From positions 682,001-746,000 of the forward strand of contig NZ_CP061378.1 in assembly GCF_015624485.1 (NCBI RefSeq): a stretch of DNA of 64,000 nucleotides, in the 5' to 3' direction. The notes beneath the pieces were generated by a model that saw only the letters and a program-made list of their open reading frames with translations, had not been told where the DNA came from and searched no databases. This DNA is from Bradyrhizobium genosp. L. Lineage in GTDB: Bacteria > Pseudomonadota > Alphaproteobacteria > Rhizobiales > Xanthobacteraceae. Below are positions 55,129-64,000 of this stretch, piece by piece; positions within the stretch are counted from its first letter, which is position 1, and every line of letters starts with the position of its first letter. A program made the position numbers and the translations under genes.

Positions 55129-55451
55129 GTCACAAAATCCTCATTGCATCCCCGGCATCGGCGGCACGTGCGATCACGCGGCCTGCGCGGGGGTTTTGAA
55201 TTCGCGTCCATTTTCCAGGAACCGCGGGTGTATAATTGGGGATGGCGCCAGCGTCAAGATCAGACAGCGCCGAGGAGGTGACGGATATTCGCGGTTCATA
55301 AGCCGTTCCAGCCACTTAACGGCGGATATGGCAACCATATAAAGGGCGTATTCGGCTGCAAACTAGGTTCCATAAGGGCCCACGCGTTGTCTGGCCGGAT
55401 CTGTCGCCTAGATGACTTCAAGCAGCGCCCGATAGCAGGACCGTCAGGTAA
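55129..55451. other. 323-base divergent region between rpmB and the DUF3108 gene
   Basis: It holds the rpmB promoter on the minus strand (55229-55257) and leader sequences for both genes. No open frame here looks real. Confidence 0.6.
55229..55257 (-). promoter_or_regulatory. Promoter of rpmB
   Basis: On the minus strand TTGACG (55257-55252), a 17-base spacer and TATACA (55234-55229). This is the best sigma70-type promoter in the window and faces rpmB about 100 bases away, as expected for a ribosomal protein gene. Confidence 0.7.
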
Positions 55452-56303
55452 GTGACCGCCCCAATTGCCATTTTGCCGCCGTCCGGGTGGCTTGTCGGCC
55501 TTCTGGCCGGCGCCTTGCTGCTGTTCGGCGGCGAGGACGCGCGCGCGCAGGGGCGGCTCGATGCGCAGTACGAGGCGACCCTGGCCGGCATCCCCGTCGG
55601 CAAGGGCACCTGGACCGTCGAGGTCAGCGACGACTCGTTCTCGGCCTCGGCCCAGGGCGGCACCGCGGGGCTGTTGAAGGCGTTTTCCGGCGGCGCGGGC
55701 TCCGGCGCCTCGCAGGGCCGCATGGCCAACGGCGTGCCGATCGCGAACTCCTACACCGCGACCACCACGACCTCGAAGAAGTCAGAGACCATCCGGATGG
55801 TGCTTTCGAACGGCGTCATCAAGGAATCCGCGATCGAGCCGGAGCCGCCGGTCGATGCCGACCGCATCCCGGTCACCGACGCGCAGAAGAAGGGCGTGCT
55901 GGATCCGATGACCGGCTCGTTCCTGCGCATCCCCGGCAATGCCGAGCCGATGAGCCCGGACGTCTGCCGCACCGCCAACGGCGTGTTCGACGGCCGCATG
56001 CGCTACGATCTGCGCGCCGATTTCAAGCGCGTCGAGATCGTCAAGGCCGAGCACGGCTATCACGGGCCGGCGCTGGTCTGCGCGATCTATTTCGTGCCGA
56101 TCGCGGGCTACATCCCGGATCGCCCGGTGATCAAATATCTCGCCGCCCAGCGCAACATCGAGATCGCCTTCGTGCCGATCGCGGGCACGCGCCTGCTGGT
56201 GCCGTTCCGCATGACGATCCCGACCCCGCTGGGCCAAGCCATGCTGGAGGCGACGTCGTTCATCACCACAGCCGCGCCGCCGCGCGTGGCGAAGACGCAG
56301 TAG
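55452..56303 (+). CDS. DUF3108 family exported protein
   Basis: A 283-aa periplasmic protein. A signal peptide covers about 1-33 (WLVGLLAGALLLFGGEDARAQG). The DUF3108 domain follows, starting RLDAQYEATLAGIPVGKGTWTVEVSDDSFSA, with the late strands YHGPALVCAIYFVPIAGYIP and IEIAFVPIAGTRLLVPFRM. It starts at GTG 55452. Function unknown; placement between rpmB and the SUV3-like helicase is conserved in the group as I recall. Confidence 0.85.
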   Translation: MTAPIAILPPSGWLVGLLAGALLLFGGEDARAQGRLDAQYEATLAGIPVGKGTWTVEVSDDSFSASAQGGTAGLLKAFSGGAGSGASQGRMANGVPIANSYTATTTTSKKSETIRMVLSNGVIKESAIEPEPPVDADRIPVTDAQKKGVLDPMTGSFLRIPGNAEPMSPDVCRTANGVFDGRMRYDLRADFKRVEIVKAEHGYHGPALVCAIYFVPIAGYIPDRPVIKYLAAQRNIEIAFVPIAGTRLLVPFRMTIPTPLGQAMLEATSFITTAAPPRVAKTQ

Positions 56304-56324
56304 GCCTTCGTCGCAAGGCGTGCT

Positions 56325-56457
56325 TGCTTCGCCTTCCCCCTGAAAGGGGGAAGGTCGGGATGGGGGTCGGCCACACGCACTGCTGCGCGCGGAGAGACAT
56401 GATCCCCACCCGCTTTGCTCTGCGAGCAAAGCGACCTCCCCTTTTCAAGGGGAGGTG
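56325..56457. repeat. Composite two-hairpin dispersed repeat, copy B (inverted)
   Basis: Read on the minus strand it gives the same series of blocks as copy A at 28862-28987: CCTCCCCTTGAAAAGGGGAG, then GGTCGCTTTGCTCG..., then the CCCCCATCCCGACC and GGGGGAAGG parts. The two copies differ mainly in the middle. It sits just after the DUF3108 gene. Confidence 0.8.
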
Positions 56458-56766
56458 AGCGAGAGGCAGGCGTCGGGAATGCAACAAACGTCACTGGAAT
56501 CCGGTTGACTCTCGTCCGGTTCTGATTCGACTCGGTGTTCTCACGAACTTAAGGAAATCAGTCCTCATCACAGCGGCTTGTGGAGCCCTCGCAAACTTGA
56601 TCTAGTGCCGCCGCCTTGGATGCCACCGAGATGTTGCGGTGAACGTTTCAGGCCTGGATGCGAGTCAGCGATTCGGCCGCGATTCGTTCCGGACTCGTTC
56701 CGAAGCTTAAGGCGAAGGCGGAAAGCGTCGCATTGTGAGACAGATTTTGCGCAATTCTCTCTCCCG

Positions 56767-56911
56767 TCACCCTGAGGAGGCCGCAGAGCGGCCGTCTCGA
56801 AGGGCGACAGCCCGACTCGCTCCACGTGAGGAAAGTCCGATCAAAACCTGCGGATAGATTTCGGCCGTGCATCCTTCGAGGCTCGCGAGCGCTCGCACCT
56901 CAGGATGACGG
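56767..56911. repeat. Dispersed repeat with CACCCTGAGG / CCTCAGGATG ends
   Basis: CACCCTGAGGAGGCC at the left and GCACCTCAGGATGACG at the right are partly complementary, with inner CTCGAAGGGCG facing CATCCTTCGAGG. The wording matches a common Bradyrhizobium intergenic repeat. It ends about 40 bases before the helicase start. Confidence 0.65.
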
Positions 56912-56952
56912 GACGGCTATCTTGCCAACAGTTCACGAAACACCCGGAAAAT

Positions 56953-60483
<3,531 letters not shown>

Positions 60484-60492
60484 TCGCAGGAT

Positions 60493-60762
60493 TTGGACAG
60501 GCAGCGGCTCGACAAATGGCTGTGGCACGCGCGGGTGGTGAAGGCCCGCACCAGCGCTGCTGCACTCGTCGAGTCCGGTCACGTCCGCATCAACGGCGTC
60601 AGGGAGAAATCGCCGGGCCATGCGGTCAAGCTCGGCGACGTCGTCACGGTCGCGCTCGACAACAGCGTCCGCCTGCTGAAGGTGATCGGCTTTGCCGAGC
60701 GGCGCGGCGATGCCGCCTCCGCGCGCCTGCTTTGCGAGGATTTGCAAGAAGGCAAGGAATAG
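60493..60762 (+). CDS. S4-domain RNA-binding protein (Hsp15-like)
   Basis: An 89-aa protein. The S4 fold is clear: QRLDKWLWHARVVKARTSAAALVESGHVRINGV, with GHAVKLGDVVTVAL. Relatives such as Hsp15 bind stalled 50S subunits. It starts at TTG 60493, ten bases after the helicase stop, which fits an RNA-related operon. AGG lies close before the start, with short spacing. Confidence 0.9.
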   Translation: MDRQRLDKWLWHARVVKARTSAAALVESGHVRINGVREKSPGHAVKLGDVVTVALDNSVRLLKVIGFAERRGDAASARLLCEDLQEGKE

Positions 60763-60848
60763 CTATTTAGGGCCAGCATTTCCTTGCGGCTGCGGTATTC
60801 CTGCGCTAGGCAACCCCAGAAAAATGCTGATCGTTTCCGGAGTTTTGG

Positions 60849-61187
60849 ATGACCTACGTCGTCACTGAAGCGTGCATCAAGTGCAAATATACCGACTGCG
60901 TCGAGGTCTGCCCCGTCGACTGTTTCTACGAGGGCGAGAACATGCTGGTCATCCATCCCGACGAATGCATCGATTGCGGCGTGTGCGAACCGGAATGCCC
61001 GGCGGATGCCATCAAGCCGGACACCGAGCCGGGGCTGGAGAAGTGGCTCGAGGTCAACACCGAATACGCCAAGAGCTGGCCGAACATCACCCAGAAGAAG
61101 GACTCGCCCGAGGACGCCAAGGAGTGGGAGGGCAAAGAGGGCAAGTTCGAGAAATATTTTTCTCCGAATCCCGGCAGCGGCGACTGA
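60849..61187 (+). CDS. fdxA: 7Fe ferredoxin FdxA
   Basis: A 112-aa ferredoxin of the Azotobacter FdI type. The first motif is [14 protein letters not shown] and the second [12 protein letters not shown], giving one [3Fe-4S] and one [4Fe-4S] cluster. The C-terminal extension [16 protein letters not shown]... is typical. It carries electrons at low potential in the cytoplasm. It lies 86 bases after the S4 gene and before carD, a common order in alphaproteobacteria. Confidence 0.97.
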   Translation: MTYVVTEACIKCKYTDCVEVCPVDCFYEGENMLVIHPDECIDCGVCEPECPADAIKPDTEPGLEKWLEVNTEYAKSWPNITQKKDSPEDAKEWEGKEGKFEKYFSPNPGSGD

Positions 61188-61285
61188 TTCGCTGATCGAG
61201 GCCGTGACCGGCGGATCCTTGCTCCGGATGCGCCACGTTTCGGCACGTTGGACCTTTGTTTCGCCTGACGATTTAACCCTAATGA

Positions 61286-61320
61286 CGGACATATGACCGA
61301 AAGCGCCGGGCATATGTCCG
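61286..61320. promoter_or_regulatory. Perfect 10-bp inverted repeat upstream of carD
   Basis: CGGACATATG (61286-61295) and CATATGTCCG (61311-61320), 15 bases apart, lie between fdxA and the carD promoter. No T-tract follows, so a protein-binding site or mRNA hairpin is more likely than a terminator. Confidence 0.5.
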
Positions 61321-61337
61321 GAATCGGGCGTAAATCA

Positions 61338-61365
61338 TTGATTTTTGCGGAAAATGTGCTATATT
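61338..61365 (+). promoter_or_regulatory. Probable carD promoter
   Basis: TTGATT (61338-61343), a 16-base spacer and TATATT (61360-61365). Transcription would begin near 61372, so carD translation must start downstream of that point. Confidence 0.45.
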
Positions 61366-61615
61366 GAGCACATACCAAGCCAAGAACCTGCCATGCGTAT
61401 CTTGTGGCTTCGAGGTTCCCGCAAACATCGAACAGGGGCGTGGCAGTTTCCACGCGCAGGCTGTGTCACAGAAAACGCGTAAAAAGAGTGCTTCAAAGAC
61501 GACGAAGAAAGCCGCTGTCGTTGCTCGCAGCGCATCGAAGGGCCGTGCCAAGGCGTCCGTGAAGGCTGCCCGGAAAGCACCGGCCGCAAAGTCCTCAAAG
61601 AACAAAAGAAGCGTG

Positions 61616-62440
61616 ATGCCAGAAAAGACTGCCAAGACTGCCGCGAAAGCGGCAGCTGCGAAGACCCCTGCTGCCAAGGTCGCTCCGAAGCCTGTTGCAC
61701 CCAAGCCGGCCGCCCCCAAGGCTGCCGTTGTGAAGCCTGCTGCCGCCAAGCCCGCCGGCGCCCCCGTTGTCGCTCCGAAGGTCGCCGCCAAGCCGGCCGC
61801 CGCCCCGCGCGTCGAGGAGCCGAAGAAGGTCGTGACCCAGCGCCAGGGCTTCAAGGCCAATGAATTCGTCGTCTATCCTGCTCATGGCGTCGGCCAGATC
61901 CTGGCGATCGAGGAGCAGGAGATCGCGGGCGCCAAGCTCGAGCTGTTCGTGATCAACTTCATGAAGGACAAGATGACGCTCCGCGTCCCGACGGCGAAGG
62001 TCGCCAATGTCGGCATGCGCAAGCTGTCGGAGCCGGCGCTGGTCAAGCGGGCGCTGGAGACGCTGAAGGGCCGCGCCCGCGTCAAGCGCACCATGTGGTC
62101 GCGCCGCGCCCAGGAATACGAAGCGAAGATCAATTCCGGCGACATCGTCGCGATCGCCGAGGTGGTCCGCGATCTCTATCGCTCGGAATCGCAGCCCGAG
62201 CAGTCCTACTCGGAACGCCAGCTCTATGAAGCGGCGCTCGACCGCCTGTCGCGCGAGATCGCGGTCGTGCAGCACTCGACCGAGACCGAAGCGATCAAGG
62301 AGATCGAGAGCCAGCTCGCCAAGAGCCCGCGCCGCGGCGCCAAGGCCGAGGGCAGTGAAGGCGAAGCCGAGGGCGATGCCGAAGGCGACGAGACCGACAC
62401 CGACGGCGACGACGCCACGGTGGAAGACGAAGCCGCCTGA
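61616..62440 (+). CDS. carD: CarD family transcriptional regulator
   Basis: A 274-aa RNA-polymerase-binding regulator of the CarD/CdnL family. The N-terminal 75 residues are a Lys/Ala/Pro-rich tail, then GFKANEFVVYPAHGVGQILAIEEQE (about 78-102) opens the RNAP-interaction domain, followed by the helical DNA-binding part (SEPALVKRALETLKGRARVKR, YEAALDRLSREIAVV) and an acidic end. The frame is open far upstream with the same Lys-rich, histone-H1-like composition, so a start at GTG 61463 is possible. It stabilises open complexes at rRNA and other promoters in related bacteria. Confidence 0.92.
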   Translation: MPEKTAKTAAKAAAAKTPAAKVAPKPVAPKPAAPKAAVVKPAAAKPAGAPVVAPKVAAKPAAAPRVEEPKKVVTQRQGFKANEFVVYPAHGVGQILAIEEQEIAGAKLELFVINFMKDKMTLRVPTAKVANVGMRKLSEPALVKRALETLKGRARVKRTMWSRRAQEYEAKINSGDIVAIAEVVRDLYRSESQPEQSYSERQLYEAALDRLSREIAVVQHSTETEAIKEIESQLAKSPRRGAKAEGSEGEAEGDAEGDETDTDGDDATVEDEAA

Positions 62441-62462
62441 AAGGGTTCGACGGATTGAAAAC

Positions 62463-62495
62463 AAAAGCCCGGTCGCAAGACCGGGCTTTTTGTTT
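62463..62495 (+). terminator. Rho-independent terminator of carD
   Basis: AAAAGCCCGGTC (62463-62474) and GACCGGGCTTTT (62479-62490) are perfect 12-base arms with a GCAA loop, followed by T-rich sequence. It is 23 bases after the carD stop. Confidence 0.95.
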
Positions 62496-62554
62496 TGTGA
62501 GGTGTCGCTGCTGGCTGCATTGCGCAAATCATCCTTGGCCCAACGCCGCGACTC

Positions 62555-63838
62555 ATGCCTCTTGCGGCGCTGGCGCGCGGCGCCAGTCGGGGGCTCGGCA
62601 TGCTTGCACAACGATCGCTGGGGCGCGGATTTGGCTGGCTGTGGGCAGCGTTTGCGGTCTCGACGTTCGGGACCACGATCGCCTTCGACGCCTTGCCGTT
62701 GATCGCGATCCTGGTGCTCCACGCAGGACCCGCCAGCGTCTCGATCCTTGCGGCGACGGGACTGGCCGTCGGCGCCGCGGTGGCGGTGCCGCTCGGCCCA
62801 TGGGTCGAGTTTCGCCGCAAGCGCGGCGTGATGATCACGATGGACCTCGTCCGCTTCGCGGCGGCGATCAGCGTGCCCATGGCGTTCATGGTCGGATGGC
62901 TGAGCTTCGCCCAGCTGGTCATCGTGGCGATCGTCATGGCGGCATCGGACATCGCCTTCCGCGCCGCGAGCGGTGCCTGCCTGAAGGCGTTGGTCGCGCC
63001 GGATGATCTCGTCACCGCCAACGGGCGGCTCGAGGCCACGACCTGGACCGCCACCGCGATCGGGCCGCCGCTCGGCGGCGCGGCGATCGGACTGTTCGGT
63101 CCGGTCGTGACCGTCATCGCCAATGCACTCAGCTTCCTGCTGTCGGCGGCGGCGATCGGTGCGATCGGCGGCACCGAGCCGCTGCCGGTTCGGCAGGATA
63201 CGCAGGGCTTTCGCGTTGCCGAGCTTGCCGCGGGCTGGCGCACCATCCTCGCGCATCCGGTGCTACGGCCGTTGTTCTTCAATACCATTCTGGTCAACGG
63301 CCTGATCATGGCGACGGCGCCGCTGCTCGCGGTGCTGATGCTCGGCGAGCTCGGATTTGCGCCATGGCAGTACGGCCTCGCCTTCGGCGCGCCGTGCATC
63401 GGCGGCCTGATCGGCGCCCGGCTGGCCGCTCCGCTGGTCGCGCGGTTCGGGCAGCGCAATGTTCTGCTCGTCGCGGGTGCGCTTCGTGCCTGCTGGTCGC
63501 TCGGCCTTGCCTTCATCCCCGCAGGCGCTGCCGGGATCGTGGTCGTCATGATCCTGCAGCTCGGCATCGTCACGAGCGTCGGCGTGTTCCAACCGGTGTT
63601 CGCAGCCTATCGCCTTGGACAGATCGAGATGGACCGCACGGCGCGGACCCTGTCGGCCTGGTCGATCACCTCTAGCGCGACCATTGCCGCGCTGACCGCA
63701 TTGTGGGGAGTGCTCGCCGGCCTTGCCGGCGCACGCCCGGCGATCGCGCTCGCCGGTCTGCTGATGCTGGCGACGCCGCTGTTGCTGCCATGGCGCGCAC
63801 TGGCGATCCCTCGCGGCCTCAGTCCGACCGCTGCTTGA
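62555..63838 (+). CDS. MFS transporter (EntS-like)
   Basis: A 427-aa transporter with about 12 hydrophobic helices. LWAAFAVSTFGTTIAFDALPLIAI opens the first helix pair; the loop WVEFRRKRGVMITMDL is the motif A-like segment between helices 2 and 3, and LVARFGQRNVLL its repeat in the second half. Overall it resembles EntS-like drug and siderophore exporters. It is a single gene after the carD terminator. The substrate is unknown. Confidence 0.9.
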   Translation: MPLAALARGASRGLGMLAQRSLGRGFGWLWAAFAVSTFGTTIAFDALPLIAILVLHAGPASVSILAATGLAVGAAVAVPLGPWVEFRRKRGVMITMDLVRFAAAISVPMAFMVGWLSFAQLVIVAIVMAASDIAFRAASGACLKALVAPDDLVTANGRLEATTWTATAIGPPLGGAAIGLFGPVVTVIANALSFLLSAAAIGAIGGTEPLPVRQDTQGFRVAELAAGWRTILAHPVLRPLFFNTILVNGLIMATAPLLAVLMLGELGFAPWQYGLAFGAPCIGGLIGARLAAPLVARFGQRNVLLVAGALRACWSLGLAFIPAGAAGIVVVMILQLGIVTSVGVFQPVFAAYRLGQIEMDRTARTLSAWSITSSATIAALTALWGVLAGLAGARPAIALAGLLMLATPLLLPWRALAIPRGLSPTAA

Positions 63839-63860
63839 TGCCCAGCCGCCCGTTTGCAGC

Positions 63861-64000
63861 TCAACCCTCTCCGCTCGAAAGCGATCGCGATCGTGTCTCG
63901 GGCGCAAGCAGCGCCGCGATGAGGCTCACCGCGGCAAGGCCCGCGAGCCAGGCCGGCGCGGGCCAATAGCTGCCGCCGGCCCATTTCACCAAGGCGGTCG
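63861..64000 (-). CDS. C-terminal end of a membrane protein, partial
   Basis: The frame enters from the right edge and ends at TGA 63861-63863, giving 45 residues. They hold one membrane helix, WPAPAWLAGLAAVSLIAALLA, and a polar tail PETRSRSLSSGEG. The helix followed by a short tail starting PETR is common at the end of MFS metabolite symporters, so that is the likely family. It is convergent with the MFS gene. Confidence 0.6.
   Translation of the reverse strand, partial: TALVKWAGGSYWPAPAWLAGLAAVSLIAALLAPETRSRSLSSGEG

Larger units (their letters stand above)
56304..56952. other. 649-base gap with two dispersed repeats
   Basis: The gap holds the repeat at 56325-56457 and another at 56767-56911. 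The central part (about 56470-56760) has lower G+C and short frames only, with nothing I can support as a gene. Confidence 0.6.

Overview
The window is a high-G+C alphaproteobacterial chromosome segment whose gene content and order point to Bradyrhizobium or a very close relative. The main signs are the run xerD / 48-aa protein / aroK / aroB / CorC-like / BolA / J-domain protein, the aerobic cobaltochelatase pair cobS-cobT, the run DUF3108 / SUV3-like helicase / S4 protein / fdxA / carD, and many dispersed palindromic repeats between genes. No tRNA, rRNA, CRISPR array, insertion sequence or phage gene was seen.

Layout. 1-4.1 kb: divergent parvulin-type isomerase (cut by the left edge) and secA. 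4.3-7.0 kb: a large alpha/beta-hydrolase + membrane segment + TPR protein. 7.1-15.9 kb: a VOC protein, then a MarR regulator divergent from an eight-part uptake and hydrolysis cluster (two amide/urea-type binding proteins, an amidase, two permeases, two ATPases). 16-21.5 kb: cell-envelope genes on the minus strand (two-TM protein, S41 protease, HtrA-like protease, an NTF2-like protein, L,D-transpeptidase). 21.7-28.8 kb: housekeeping genes (accA, xerD, aroK, aroB, CorC-like, BolA, J-domain). 29-31.4 kb: two divergent citrate-synthase-family genes, one fused to a DNA-binding helix-turn-helix. 31.4-36.7 kb: DedA, cobS, GNAT, cobT, phytase-like esterase. 37-47.4 kb: flavin oxidoreductases, a TetR regulator with a divergent small gene, an LplT-PlsC-Aas fusion, an HSL-type hydrolase and an amino-acid-type binding protein. 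48.3-50.3 kb: an RDD + ClpP-like fusion.

50.95-54.65 kb is the most notable region. It is a compact five-gene minus-strand operon of clearly lower G+C: QueC-like protein, TGT-like protein, CD-NTase, two-TM SLATT-like effector, and HhH DNA-glycosylase-like protein. This is the gene set of a type IV CBASS anti-phage system. The CD-NTase reading frame, its ribosome-binding site and the preceding stop codon all support a start that gives the glycine-rich N-terminus MGGSGGG, which is of interest because QueC-like CBASS proteins are reported to modify protein N-termini. The operon lies just downstream of the rpmB terminator, like cargo inserted into a conserved backbone.

54.8-64 kb returns to backbone: rpmB, DUF3108 protein, SUV3-like RNA helicase with a very long disordered tail, S4 RNA-binding protein, fdxA, carD with a textbook terminator, an MFS transporter, and the C-terminal end of another membrane protein at the right edge.

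The amide cluster probably works as one unit: uptake of a small amide by a LivHMGF-type ABC transporter, hydrolysis by the amidase, and control by the divergent MarR protein, perhaps with the first, signal-less AmiC-like protein acting as a cytoplasmic sensor.
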